Assembly: GCA_003116855.1 (NCBI GenBank)
Contig: BEWT01000005.1
Span: 1 to 64,000 of the forward strand
DNA length: 64,000 nucleotides
Source: Desulfurococcaceae archaeon AG1
GTDB lineage: Archaea > Thermoproteota > Thermoprotei_A > Sulfolobales > AG1
Direction: 5' to 3'
Under the pieces are notes generated by a model. That model was given only the letters and a program-made list of their open reading frames with translations. It did not search any database and was not told the origin of the DNA. Position numbers and translations under genes: made by a program. Positions 36,332 to 46,574 of this stretch are shown here, one piece after another (within the stretch, counting starts at the first letter, position 1; each line of letters starts with the position of its first letter).

Positions 36332-37704
36332 GACCTTTTCTCACCGAGTGCTGCAACTCCTAGGAGGAGGTATGCTGTGTATCTAGCTATACCCGGTATA
36401 GTGTCTATCGTTATATACTCATTTGGCGCATGGGCCCTCCCACCATGCCCAGGGCCTGTGGCTATCATTGGGATGCCTATTTTTCTTGTGAAGAGATAGC
36501 TTGGCGCAGATCCTGGGATTATTGGTACTATGTAGGGCTTGAGCCCCATATCGCTATAGACTTTCCTAGCTATATCTACATATGGGGATCTAGGGTCTGT
36601 CTTGCTCCATGTATATGAATCCATGACCCTGATCTCAACAAGATCTGATAACCCGAGCCTTTTAACCAGATCCCTTAACCCTTCGATCACATCCTCAGGC
36701 TCTATGTTTGGAACAAGCCTGAAGTCAAGCCTCATAACAGCCTCACCAGGGGTTATGGTCTTAGTTCCAGGGCCTGTATAGCCTGAGGAGAAGCCATCTA
36801 TATTAACAGTTGGTTTGAAGTGGACAGCAATATACCAATCCCTCCCCCTAAGCCTTGGTCTCTGAACCCCATAGAGCTCTAAAAGCTCCTCGAGGGGTGT
36901 AGCCTCCTCTATGTCGCTTAGATACTTGAGATCCTCTTCAGTTGGTCCTACAGTCTTCTCCTCGAGCCACGGTATCCTGGGCCCCTCAAGAGGATCTATG
37001 AGGTGCGATGCTATTCTTGCTAGCACAGCCGCTGGGTTATAGAGACCCCTGCTATAGCTGCTATGAACATCGTATTTAGAAACCCTGCACCTAAGCTCTA
37101 CAAAAACTATCCCCCTATTACCCAGTATTATTGTCGGTTTACCCCTAACCCTCTCGGAGGGGAATGGAAAGAAGGCTAGATCGGCTTTCTTTAACTCTGA
37201 GAGCTTGTCCTCAACGAGCTTTGGCATTGAGGGACTTCCAAGCTCCTCCTCACCCTCTAAGATGAAGATCAGGTTTACTGGGAGTCTATCTGCTCTGGCT
37301 AGAATCTCGATGCCGAGAAGGCTGCTCATCAACGCGCCTTTTGTGTTGAAAGCACCTCTAGCTATGATCCTATCGCCAACGATCCTTGCTTCGAAGGGAG
37401 GCGCCTCCCAAAGTTCTAGCGGCTCTACAGGTTGGACATCGTACATGTTATAGATAATAACAGTTTTCTCAGCACCAACATCTAATACACCATACACTAT
37501 GGGGTGTCCACCATATCTTAGGAGAGACACTCTAGCCCCAAGCCTATTCTCAAGCCACTCCTTGAGGTAGGAGGCTGTCTCTTCGATACCCTCGCCACTC
37601 CCGGATATACTGGGCATCCTAAGGAACTTTCTAACCTCCTCAACCAGATCGTTTTTCTTTTTATTAACAATATCATCGATCATAACACGAAGATCCCTGG
37701 ACAT
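36328..37704 (-). CDS. M20 family metallopeptidase-like protein
   Basis: A 458-residue M20 protein (carboxypeptidase/dipeptidase/deacylase clan). It has the family sequence YDVQPVEPLELWEAPPFEA, FILEGEEELGSPSMP (catalytic Glu region) and a late His in GHGGRAHAPNEY. At the usual first ligand position (GHxD) it has NMYDVQP, and the usual bridging Asp site (DDKG) reads FNTKG, so metal binding may differ. GGTGGTTCT before ATG 37704 is a clear SD. It is coupled to the membrane regulator downstream. Confidence 0.8.
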   Translation of the reverse strand: MSRDLRVMIDDIVNKKKNDLVEEVRKFLRMPSISGSGEGIEETASYLKEWLENRLGARVSLLRYGGHPIVYGVLDVGAEKTVIIYNMYDVQPVEPLELWEAPPFEARIVGDRIIARGAFNTKGALMSSLLGIEILARADRLPVNLIFILEGEEELGSPSMPKLVEDKLSELKKADLAFFPFPSERVRGKPTIILGNRGIVFVELRCRVSKYDVHSSYSRGLYNPAAVLARIASHLIDPLEGPRIPWLEEKTVGPTEEDLKYLSDIEEATPLEELLELYGVQRPRLRGRDWYIAVHFKPTVNIDGFSSGYTGPGTKTITPGEAVMRLDFRLVPNIEPEDVIEGLRDLVKRLGLSDLVEIRVMDSYTWSKTDPRSPYVDIARKVYSDMGLKPYIVPIIPGSAPSYLFTRKIGIPMIATGPGHGGRAHAPNEYITIDTIPGIARYTAYLLLGVAALGEKRS

Positions 37705-37832
37705 AGAACCACACCAAAAATATTGGTGGAAGAGCTATATAATAAAGCAACCGTTACGAGCCTACCATACCCCCTCTCAACATGGTTAAAAATATAAGTA
37801 TGCCCTCACTTGAGAGAAATATGTGGGTTTAG

Positions 37833-39131
37833 GTGCCCAGAGGCTCGTTCGACCAAGCTGTGGCTCTTGCTGTTCTATTATTCCTGATCTCGGCGCTGAT
37901 CCTTAGAGCTAGAAAGCCCGGGATCCCTGTGTGGTCTATAATGGCCATGACCTCTTTCATAATCGTTGTGAGCGGTATTGTACCTATAGACGAGCTCGGC
38001 TCGGTCATAGATCTCAACGTTATCCTTTTCCTAGTAGGTATGTTTAGCCTTGTATCGCTTGCAGAATCCTCAGGACTCCTTGGAGCCATCGCCTCTAAAT
38101 TCATATCCAGGTTTAGGAGCGTCTCTCCGCTAATCTATGCCTCCTCGATACTCTTTGGATTTTTATCAGCGGTGGCTGTTAATGATACCATAGCCCTTAT
38201 GGGTCCTCCTATAGCGTTCTCTATAGCCAGGACAGCCGGGATCCATCCTGAGGCTATGTTTCTCCTCCTAGCATTCTCAATAACGATAGGGTCTGTAATG
38301 ACACCTATAGGTAATCCTCAGAATGTTCTAATAGCTATACAGTCGGGTATGAGCGCACCATTTATCCAGTTCATGAAATACCTAGCCATACCAACGCTGG
38401 TTAACCTTCTCCTAACGGCTTATATAGTTAAAAAGATCTATGGGATAGGATCCTCAAGGCTTGAGTTATCAGCAGTCCCTAGAGAGGAGATCATCGATAG
38501 AAGGGACGCGATACTAGCTGGGACAGGGCTTGTCGCAGTGATCTCCTCCCTCGTGATCAACGACGCTCTAGAGCTCGCCGGCCTCCCCCATATAAAGGAG
38601 AGGGGTTTTATACCCTTCATCATAGCCGCAGGGATCTATATGCTCTCAAGCAACCCTAGGAGAACACTTGCAGGTGTAGATTGGGGAACCATTGTTTTCT
38701 TCATAACAATGTTCATAACAATGGAAGGGATATGGAGAAGCGGGATCCTCCTACCCCTCTTATCAATAGTCCTTCCAGAGAAGCTGGGCGAGATCCAAGG
38801 GATACTCTCTATCTCGCTCCTCTCACTAGCACTCAGCCAGATCCTTAGCAACGTACCCTTCACAAAGCTATTCATACAATATATGCATCAACTCGGCTAC
38901 AGCGGGGCTGATACATCGAGCTGGATAGCCCTAGCCATGGCATCAACCATAGCCGGGAACCTCACTCTCCTCGGAGCTGCATCAAACATGATAATCCTCG
39001 AAGCGCTTGAGACCAGGATGGGGGTTACTATCTCTTTCATCAGATTCGCCAAGATAGGCTGTATAGTGACGGCTACAAACATAGCGATCTACATACCATT
39101 TATACTTGCAATCAACGCACTTTACGGATAA
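37833..39131 (+). CDS. ArsB/NhaD-type ion transporter
   Basis: A 432-residue integral membrane protein with about 11-12 helices of the ion transporter (IT) superfamily. It has NDTIALMGPPIAFSIARTAGIHPEAMFLLLAFSITIGSVMTPIGNPQNVLIAIQSG and, in the second half, NVPFTKLFIQYM and LTLLGAASNMIILE. These two re-entrant NxxA/T-like signatures are typical of arsenite, dicarboxylate or Na/H transporters. The substrate is not determined. GTG start at 37833; no ars regulator nearby. Confidence 0.82.
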   Translation: MPRGSFDQAVALAVLLFLISALILRARKPGIPVWSIMAMTSFIIVVSGIVPIDELGSVIDLNVILFLVGMFSLVSLAESSGLLGAIASKFISRFRSVSPLIYASSILFGFLSAVAVNDTIALMGPPIAFSIARTAGIHPEAMFLLLAFSITIGSVMTPIGNPQNVLIAIQSGMSAPFIQFMKYLAIPTLVNLLLTAYIVKKIYGIGSSRLELSAVPREEIIDRRDAILAGTGLVAVISSLVINDALELAGLPHIKERGFIPFIIAAGIYMLSSNPRRTLAGVDWGTIVFFITMFITMEGIWRSGILLPLLSIVLPEKLGEIQGILSISLLSLALSQILSNVPFTKLFIQYMHQLGYSGADTSSWIALAMASTIAGNLTLLGAASNMIILEALETRMGVTISFIRFAKIGCIVTATNIAIYIPFILAINALYG

Positions 39132-39197
39132 CCAGATCCTAGCGATAACAACCATCTATTTATTAGCCCAGTAACCCTCCACATGACGGGAGGCACC

Positions 39198-39485
39198 ATG
39201 GCTAGTGAGATAACTTTGAACACTATAGCGGATGCTATTATAAGCGCCTATAACTGGCTAACAAACTTCCTAACACAGATCCTCCAACAAACAATACTCA
39301 AAGATAATCCATCAATAGCGCAGGATTACGGTTCTGCGATAGCTATGCTAGTATCCCTCACAGCAGTCTACATACTCCTCGTGCTAGTATCAGCATTTAA
39401 GAAAATCCTGGGAATAATACTAGCCCTGGGATGGGTCCTCCTAATAGTAGCATTGATCATGAGGACCTTCTCAGGCACGGGATAA
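39198..39485 (+). CDS. Small membrane protein, unknown
   Basis: About 95 residues from ATG 39198, preceded by GGGAGG with a four-base spacer; ATG 39183 is an alternative. An amphipathic N-terminal half (ASEITLNTIADAIISAYNWLTNFLTQI) is followed by two membrane helices (AIAMLVSLTAVYILLVLVSAF and ILGIILALGWVLLIVALIM). No family recognised. It ends 78 bases before tRNA-Ser. Confidence 0.65.
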   Translation: MASEITLNTIADAIISAYNWLTNFLTQILQQTILKDNPSIAQDYGSAIAMLVSLTAVYILLVLVSAFKKILGIILALGWVLLIVALIMRTFSGTG

Positions 39486-39563
39486 TCGAAACAACAATCG
39501 TGAGGGCAGAGACAGAAACCCTCGAGATAAAGTTAATAAAGCTAGACGCATAGATAAGATAGG

Positions 39564-39647
39564 GCCGGGGTCGCCTAGCCTGGTAGGGCGCCGGCCTGCT
39601 AAGCCGGTGGGGGAAACCCCGCGCGGGTTCAAATCCCGCCCCCGGCG
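39564..39647 (+). tRNA. tRNA-Ser (anticodon GCT)
   Basis: Acceptor GCCGGGG/CCCCGGC, anticodon stem GCCGGC/GCCGGT with loop CTGCTAA (anticodon GCT, codons AGC/AGT), a long variable arm GGGGGAAACCCC, and T arm CGGG-TTCAAAT-CCCG. The discriminator is G at 39647 and CCA is encoded at 39648-39650, unlike the other two tRNA genes of the window. Confidence 0.96.
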
Positions 39648-39650
39648 CCA

Positions 39651-40017
39651 GGCCGAAGATTCACTGCTCCAAGATCCATAGATATCCACAATCAGAGGCT
39701 GGCTACTTGCTGATATTCGTAGAAGATCCGTATACGTTTTTAACATATATCGATCTCAGTACAGATTCTGGATTATAGTAGAAGCATTATACAAACCACC
39801 GGAGAATGATCTAATTGGTAGATGGAAGCCATATAGTTGGGCTAGCAGCAGCCATAACCCGTAGGAAAAGAGATCCCTGCGAACTAGGTGAAGATCCCTA
39901 TATAGAGAGCATCAACAAAACCAAGCAATGATCACACATAATGGAATGATCGGGTTTGCAGTTATCTGCAAACCCGGGATATATAATGCCGCTAATTTTT
40001 TCCTGCCCCGAGGTGTT
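39651..40017. other. Upstream region of the giant surface-protein gene
   Basis: About 365 bases without a credible gene. It contains a perfect hairpin (39951-39976) and a TATA box (39979-39987) placed about 30 bases before the SD of the next gene. A weak minus-strand ORF over the tRNA-Ser end is a shadow. Confidence 0.5.
39951..39976. repeat. Perfect inverted repeat upstream of the giant gene promoter
   Basis: CGGGTTTGCAG, loop TTAT, CTGCAAACCCG: eleven perfect pairs with a four-base loop. It ends two bases before the TATA-like ATATATAAT at 39979-39987, where TFB would bind. It may be an operator or the end of an upstream transcript; no U-tract follows. Confidence 0.7.
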
Positions 40018-43000
40018 ATGGTGAGTCTGGCTAGTGCGAGGCCCAAGATCTTCTCTATAGTCTTTCTAGCCCTTTTAATAATATCATTCTCATATAACCT
40101 GGGCTTTGCAACCATATCAGCAGCAGACACACTCATAAGAGAAACCTTAAGGGTTAGAAAAGAAGTTATAATACCCCTCGGGAGAGAATCATACAAACCA
40201 CTCGACTACGTCCACAGGATCCTTTTCCACCTAGAAGATCGATCTAGAAACATATCATCCCTACTAGGAATAATAGGCAAACAAGATCCCCTAGGAAAAA
40301 GACTAGGATGGGACCTAGCAATACCCCTAAAAGACAGAAAACTAATAATCATAAGAACCGAGATCCTTGAAAACAAATGCTACATATATTATATCCTCTA
40401 CAACGACTACACAGACGAGGTCGAGAGAAGCTATGTATACCAAGCAGACCCAGTACTATGCTCCTACGACTATGGTTATGGCGGCATTGAAAGGTTTCAT
40501 AGATCAGGGTTATCGTATGTCGTGCTAAACAACTATACCGTGGCTTTGATAACCAGGATGCCGGCTTTTATAGGGGTTGTAGAGCCTAGCTGGAATAACA
40601 ACTCCGACTTTAAAAAGTATTTCAACGAGCGTAGCGTCTTCGTAGTACTCAGAGTGGGTGATGAGAATCCAAGTGCTAGGGTCATTATTCCAGGGTATCT
40701 TTGGGACGCGTATGGTACTCGTTCAGGTACGGCTAGTGAGAACATATACTACTCCAGCCAGCTTGGCTACTCAGCCATATCTGTTGCTCTTCTATCCCCC
40801 CATATATGGACGGAGAGCTATTGGTATGGCTCTTACTATGTCGATATGGTCTCGAATGCGAGGGTGGATTTGTCAGGGGCTAGAAGACATGCAGGTGTAG
40901 GTCTCTTCAGGGTTTATGATAGCCTGGACATCAAAATAGATCTTTTCAGGCTTGTTAGAGAAGACACACAGGAGTTTAGAGGCAAAGTTGTGAGGACTAG
41001 TGATGGTGGCTACCTACTAGTTGGCGGTGGCGATGGTGATTCGAGTAGGTGTAGGTTCTATGCTGCTAAGATCAACAGCTCCATGGGGCTTGAATGGCTT
41101 AGGAATTACTATGTGAATCTAACAACATACTATGAGGATCTGATGGATATAGCTTCAAAGACCTGGGGCAATAATAGCGAGGCATACCGTCGTGCCAACG
41201 GATCCTACCAAGAGATCCTCAAGCTCCCTCCAAGCGCGAGGGCTAAGCTGTGCGGCAGCTTCCTGTTCGAAGAAGGCATAGTACAACGCACATTGATCCC
41301 GGCGGATGTAAACCTTCCCCACGTCTCAGAGGTTAGAGGGAGTAATGGATCTATACTGGGGTATTTGATAGGCACCAAGCTAGGCGGGACACCATATGGT
41401 GGGGGTGGATATTACTATGGATATGCAACCTTCATGCTAGATCCCAGAGGCAATGTGGTCTGGAATGTTCTTCTAAGCAATGCTGCAGGAGGCCAGGCTT
41501 ATTATCTGGAGAGGTTGGGGAGCGATCTGACTGTGATGGGTATCACGGGGGCTACTGCCTATGGTCCCTACGGCCAGTTCGGCTTGATCAATCTGAGCAG
41601 TGGTGTTTTCACATCACCATGGTATGATCCTGCTGTATGGAATTCTATTGATTTCAGGGCTGCTGCCTCAATGATCCTTTGGGGCTATGGTAGGGCTGTT
41701 GAGACCGAGGATGGTGATGGCTATCTATACACAGATCTCGGTGCATGGGAGTTTAGCTATATCTTTAGTGGTCATGGTCTTGAGATTGGCTATGCTAGGA
41801 AGAACGATCTACTAGCGATCTTCTCAAACGTGAAGAGCCTCTCCTTCAAGAAATGGGTTTTGAGCGAAGAGATCCCTGAAAGTGTTGCCAACATAAGTAT
41901 TAGAAGCTACACACCCCTGGTAGTCGGGGAGGATGGTGTCACAATACCCAACACATCGTATAAAATAACACTATCCAACCCCAATATATTGAAGATAAAA
42001 CACCTAGGAGGAGGCTTCAAACTAGAATCTATATTCAGATACCCACAATACCTCATGCCAGGCTATGGGAGATTCGGATCCCTCCCAACAGGGGCTAGTA
42101 TAGATACTGGGGATGCCACTTTTAGCATTGGCAGTGGTCCTAGCGGGGCTTCTAGCCTATTCCTAACAACAGTAGATCTAGGATCTGTTAAGGTGGGAGA
42201 CGAGATTACCTATAAGATCGAGGGTATAAAGCTAACCAAATTGGGCAGGCCATTATCAGAGAAAATACTCTCGGGAGGTTTTAGAGATATACAATACTCT
42301 TCTGAGGGCTTCACAATCCTTGGAGGAAACCTCTCAAAAGCGGGGTATAAGGAGAGATTCATCCTCGAGGTAAAGCTAAAACCAAACATACCAGGACCAA
42401 GAGCCTACACAGTAAGACTCCCAGCCGAGAACCTCTACCCACCAAACAATCCCCGCGAAGAAAGTCCGGTAACAGTATTATACGGCTATAGGATCCTGTT
42501 TATGGGTCAGGTAACAAACTATGTAGCTATAACAAACCACAGCTCCTATAATATCAGCATAAAATACGCTGTCTCAACAGCAATAACAAGCCCCCCACCA
42601 ACTGCAAGAGTAGGCGTACCAACACCATATAACTTCTACATAACAAACATAGGTAATATAGAGGCCGTTTTCATATATGCATTTCTAATGCCATTCTACA
42701 TAAGAGCCCAAAGTGTCCTAGGAGCAGACCTCTACCTAATCCCAAGAGAGGTTGAAGACGGCGATATGGTTGCCTTAGCAGCAATTAAAATACCCCCAGG
42801 AGGTATGAGAACAATCCAAGTAATAGCAGTAGCACCAAGCAACTATATATATGAATTCAACCCACAGGGATCCTGGAAAGGATTCTCAATATCAATACGT
42901 GGTGCAGGCTTCGCGAACGGCTACAACCCACTTCCAGTCCAAGTAGCAACTTTATCCCCAGATCTATGGAACAACTTAACAAAGAAGCATAGAAACAATA

Positions 43001-46000
43001 TACCAGCACTATTCAACGAATCAATAGAGATAGGGCTAGATCTTGAGGAGAAGTTCTTCGACGACCTTATAGATAGGTGGTGGAGTAACGGCTCAGAAGC
43101 CTCAAAAATAGTGAAAGACCTAGCCATGTTGGAAGACTCAGGCACCTTTGGGAAAAAACTAGCTGAAGCTATAACAAGCAAGTTTTATAGAAAACAGATA
43201 TGGAGCTACGTAGAGGATTTTAAGAGAAATGGGAGACCCGGCGGCTTCTACACCTCCCCCCTCGATATAGCGCATGAAGAGACTGTGTATAGATATAACA
43301 AGATGCTTGACAAAAACCCAGAGCTCCTTACAACAAGCAGAGGATCCAAGTTACCGATAAACATAGAGATGATCGTAGAGGTGTCTCAGAGCTATAGCTT
43401 TATGCAGCTACTCTCAAAAGCAGTAAGCCCTAAGTATAGCTACATACCAGTAGCTATCGAGAACACACCACAGTCAGCATCCCTCCAAACACCACAACAA
43501 GGAGCAGGATCATCATCCACAATCCAACACCTCTCCCTCGGAAGCGCATTCAAATCCCTTTCCTCCATCGCGCTCCAAAGCCAGGGCCAGGGATCCACGG
43601 TGATAGGCTATATGGATGCAATGACAAAGAACTGTCTAGACCTCTATGCAATGTTCGGGATAAAAGCAGCCCTACTCAGCCCCGAAGAAATCCGCAAACT
43701 CAACGAGGCCCTTAAAAACCTACCCATATACAAAGACCCCGACGCCCTTGCCCGCTACCTAGTTGACAAGATCCTCTCAGCCATTTTCTCCAAGAGAGCA
43801 AAACTGGTCGAGAAATACGGCACAGCGGACCCCTCACTGATCCTCCAAATGGCTCTAGAGAGGTTAAAGACCAACCCCAACGACCCAGTGGCGCGGGATA
43901 TGGTGAACGAAGCCATCGACCTTCTGAAAAGCACAAGCCTAGAGAACCAGTTATACTACTTACTCAAAGGCACCCCTATTTTTGTCCAGGCTACTGCCCA
44001 GGGCTTGGATGAAGCCGCCAAGACTCCCCTGATGGGCCTGTTAACAGGCATACTATCAAGCGCACTCGACACAGTACTAGTTAGTTATCTCGATAACAGC
44101 GGTGTCTCAGCAGTCCTAGCCAGGTACGGGATCTATGTAGGGGGTTCTGAGTACGCCTATAAGGGAGACCCAGGCGTTATTCTCTATAATATGGCTAGTA
44201 TCGGTATAGCATTATACGACCTAGGCAGCTTCGCCAAATCACTACCCGAGGATCTGGTGAAAGCGGGCACCATGTACACGGCTAGCACTAAGGGTATCGC
44301 TGTGCAGTTTGGTAAGCTCGCAGACGAGCTTGATCTCAGCAACACCAGGATCCTTTCGGTGAACGAGATCTCTATAAACAGCCTGGAGGACTCCTTGATC
44401 AAAATACTCTCACAGCGTAAGTGGGGAGAAGGTAGCGAGGATATCTTGAAAAGCATCTTCAGCGAAGCCGCCGCTACAAGCCAGCTCAAGGATCTAAAGA
44501 AGGTTGGCGATAAGAAGGTTGTGAGTAAGAATGGATACGAGATCTTCGAGCAGAGCTTGAAGAAGGCTAAAGGAAACATTATCATAGATGTTAGAAGTTC
44601 CGGCGGTGTTGAGTCCGCAGGAGGCTTCACGATCACCCTGTCCAGGCAGGCTGGCGATACACCAACCATCTCCATAGTATCGAGCTCAAGCGTTGCCAAA
44701 ACCGTTGAGATCAATGGCGATACGATCAAGCTCTCCGACATTACTATCTACAAGAGCATCCTGCCCGGTCCGAAGAAACAGATTATCCCCTACGCATACT
44801 CCCAGAGCGCGGATACCTTCTTCATCAGTGCCGAGGAAGTGAAAAACTATGTGAAGTATATAAAATCCAGCGACCCCAGCTACGACAATGTTAAACGTCT
44901 CATAAACAAGCTTGGAGAGAATGGTATGACTGCGATCTCCCAGTACCTAGATTTCCTAAGAAAGGAGGGTAAGGTTGATAACTATGCCATAGAAGCCCTT
45001 AAGTTCTATGGCTTCTATAAAAAACTCCTCTCCCTCGATCAAAGCATGATCTCTCCAGAATTGTTGAAAGCATTTAGAGATAAATATGGCGACAAGGGTT
45101 GGGAAGAGGTTTTCCAGAACCTTATGAAAGAGGGTAATTTCAAGGAGATCCTTGATTGGGGAAGTAGGCTTGGCCTCAGCCCCGACAAGATCAGTGTAAA
45201 GACGCTTAGTGATAAAGATATCGGTAACCTTGTCAAAACTCTAACTTCGGGCAACGATCTAGGCAGCATTGATGCCCTAGACTCTGCAGAATTAGCGAAA
45301 AAAGCCTATGAAACTCAATCCTCCCTCGATCAGCTTGGATCATCGCTAGAAGCTCTCACCAATAATCCATTACTATCAGGCGGTGATGTGAATGCATATA
45401 TAAGCCTCCTCAAGGCTGCTGCAAACTATAGAGGTAAAACCCTAGAGGATTGTGCAAAACACAAACAAGTTGGGAAAGAGGGGGATACTGTTAACCTTAG
45501 AATAGGTGATAACATCTACACACTCAAAATCACCAGAGATCCCGACAAGACTCCTATGAGATCCTCCTCCGTGAGGATTATAGCCTCTATAGATCCCAAC
45601 CAAGTCTCCGTAACCCCCGATAGGTTTATAAGGCTTCCCGGTCAGGAACTCGGTATACTTGCCGAGTTTGAAAACTATGCCAATGCCAGTGCCGAGGCTG
45701 TTAATGTTACTGTGAACCTCGTGATCAAGGGTCCGATAGATCCAAAATCCGTAGAGGTTGTTGACGTTAGTAGGAGGGATGCATATATATCATGGTCCAT
45801 GAACACTTCCAGCGGATCTATAGTGTACAGGATCCTCTTCGAAAACATAAACCTACCACCCAATAAGAAACCTCCAGAGGGCCAGGGCTGGGTCCTGTTT
45901 AAGGCAAAAACACTAGATAATATAAAAACAGGAGACACAATCGAGATCTATGCAGACATAGTCTTCGACTACAACCCACCCCTAAGAACCAATATAGTCA

Positions 46001-46527
46001 ACCTCCTAGCAGATCTAGAACCTCCTAGAACAACCCTTAAAAACGCCGTGGTTGATGGAAGAACACTAACAATAGAAGCCCAATGCACAGACACAGGATC
46101 AGGATGTCACGAAACCCTAATAACCCTCAGAAATACACGGGGCCTTGAAAGGAACTTCGCAACAAACACATCAACAGGATCTATAGGACTAGCAATAGAT
46201 CTAAGCGATATAGAGCCAGGAAGCTACACAATAACAATAGTATCAAAAGACGTAGCAGGAAACGTAGAGAGTAAGAACACGCCAGATACTACAATAACAA
46301 TACAGAAACAAGAAGCAATAACAACAACAACAATAGCAACAGAAACTATAATACCAGCACCTACAATAACAATAGCAACAACACAGACAACATCGCAAAC
46401 AACAACACAGACAACAAAACCTGAGGATGGGAAACCGTCAATAGATATAATGCCAGTAATAATAGCGATAATTCTGGTAGCAGTTGGTATCGCCATATAT
46501 ATGGTTAAGAGGAAGAGGGTAGGGTAG
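40018..46527 (+). CDS. Giant exported, C-terminally membrane-anchored surface protein
   Basis: About 2169 residues from ATG 40018, with SD GAGGTG two bases upstream and a signal peptide (SIVFLALLIISFSYNLGFATISAA). The N-terminal third is beta-rich and Tyr/Gly-rich. The middle is largely helical and Lys/Asp-rich. The last 350 residues have beta-sandwich parts (PGQELGILAEFENYANASAEAVNV; GDTIEIYADIVFDYNPPLRTNIV; TIEAQCTDTGSGCHETLITL) of a DUF11/Ig-like kind. A Thr-rich linker, one membrane helix (IMPVIIAIILVAVGIAIYMV) and basic residues close it. This plan fits an S-layer-associated or adhesive protein; the function of the middle is unknown. It is flanked by tRNA-Ser and tRNA-Leu. Confidence 0.8.
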   Translation: MVSLASARPKIFSIVFLALLIISFSYNLGFATISAADTLIRETLRVRKEVIIPLGRESYKPLDYVHRILFHLEDRSRNISSLLGIIGKQDPLGKRLGWDLAIPLKDRKLIIIRTEILENKCYIYYILYNDYTDEVERSYVYQADPVLCSYDYGYGGIERFHRSGLSYVVLNNYTVALITRMPAFIGVVEPSWNNNSDFKKYFNERSVFVVLRVGDENPSARVIIPGYLWDAYGTRSGTASENIYYSSQLGYSAISVALLSPHIWTESYWYGSYYVDMVSNARVDLSGARRHAGVGLFRVYDSLDIKIDLFRLVREDTQEFRGKVVRTSDGGYLLVGGGDGDSSRCRFYAAKINSSMGLEWLRNYYVNLTTYYEDLMDIASKTWGNNSEAYRRANGSYQEILKLPPSARAKLCGSFLFEEGIVQRTLIPADVNLPHVSEVRGSNGSILGYLIGTKLGGTPYGGGGYYYGYATFMLDPRGNVVWNVLLSNAAGGQAYYLERLGSDLTVMGITGATAYGPYGQFGLINLSSGVFTSPWYDPAVWNSIDFRAAASMILWGYGRAVETEDGDGYLYTDLGAWEFSYIFSGHGLEIGYARKNDLLAIFSNVKSLSFKKWVLSEEIPESVANISIRSYTPLVVGEDGVTIPNTSYKITLSNPNILKIKHLGGGFKLESIFRYPQYLMPGYGRFGSLPTGASIDTGDATFSIGSGPSGASSLFLTTVDLGSVKVGDEITYKIEGIKLTKLGRPLSEKILSGGFRDIQYSSEGFTILGGNLSKAGYKERFILEVKLKPNIPGPRAYTVRLPAENLYPPNNPREESPVTVLYGYRILFMGQVTNYVAITNHSSYNISIKYAVSTAITSPPPTARVGVPTPYNFYITNIGNIEAVFIYAFLMPFYIRAQSVLGADLYLIPREVEDGDMVALAAIKIPPGGMRTIQVIAVAPSNYIYEFNPQGSWKGFSISIRGAGFANGYNPLPVQVATLSPDLWNNLTKKHRNNIPALFNESIEIGLDLEEKFFDDLIDRWWSNGSEASKIVKDLAMLEDSGTFGKKLAEAITSKFYRKQIWSYVEDFKRNGRPGGFYTSPLDIAHEETVYRYNKMLDKNPELLTTSRGSKLPINIEMIVEVSQSYSFMQLLSKAVSPKYSYIPVAIENTPQSASLQTPQQGAGSSSTIQHLSLGSAFKSLSSIALQSQGQGSTVIGYMDAMTKNCLDLYAMFGIKAALLSPEEIRKLNEALKNLPIYKDPDALARYLVDKILSAIFSKRAKLVEKYGTADPSLILQMALERLKTNPNDPVARDMVNEAIDLLKSTSLENQLYYLLKGTPIFVQATAQGLDEAAKTPLMGLLTGILSSALDTVLVSYLDNSGVSAVLARYGIYVGGSEYAYKGDPGVILYNMASIGIALYDLGSFAKSLPEDLVKAGTMYTASTKGIAVQFGKLADELDLSNTRILSVNEISINSLEDSLIKILSQRKWGEGSEDILKSIFSEAAATSQLKDLKKVGDKKVVSKNGYEIFEQSLKKAKGNIIIDVRSSGGVESAGGFTITLSRQAGDTPTISIVSSSSVAKTVEINGDTIKLSDITIYKSILPGPKKQIIPYAYSQSADTFFISAEEVKNYVKYIKSSDPSYDNVKRLINKLGENGMTAISQYLDFLRKEGKVDNYAIEALKFYGFYKKLLSLDQSMISPELLKAFRDKYGDKGWEEVFQNLMKEGNFKEILDWGSRLGLSPDKISVKTLSDKDIGNLVKTLTSGNDLGSIDALDSAELAKKAYETQSSLDQLGSSLEALTNNPLLSGGDVNAYISLLKAAANYRGKTLEDCAKHKQVGKEGDTVNLRIGDNIYTLKITRDPDKTPMRSSSVRIIASIDPNQVSVTPDRFIRLPGQELGILAEFENYANASAEAVNVTVNLVIKGPIDPKSVEVVDVSRRDAYISWSMNTSSGSIVYRILFENINLPPNKKPPEGQGWVLFKAKTLDNIKTGDTIEIYADIVFDYNPPLRTNIVNLLADLEPPRTTLKNAVVDGRTLTIEAQCTDTGSGCHETLITLRNTRGLERNFATNTSTGSIGLAIDLSDIEPGSYTITIVSKDVAGNVESKNTPDTTITIQKQEAITTTTIATETIIPAPTITIATTQTTSQTTTQTTKPEDGKPSIDIMPVIIAIILVAVGIAIYMVKRKRVG

Positions 46528-46574
46528 GGCTATTCTTACAATGCTTTTTCTCTCCCTATATATTATTTTATTTG

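Noticed and set aside
44184-44741. 185-codon minus-strand ORF inside the giant gene
   Set aside because: Ser/Leu-rich reverse frame of a helical Lys/Asp-rich region, without start signal.
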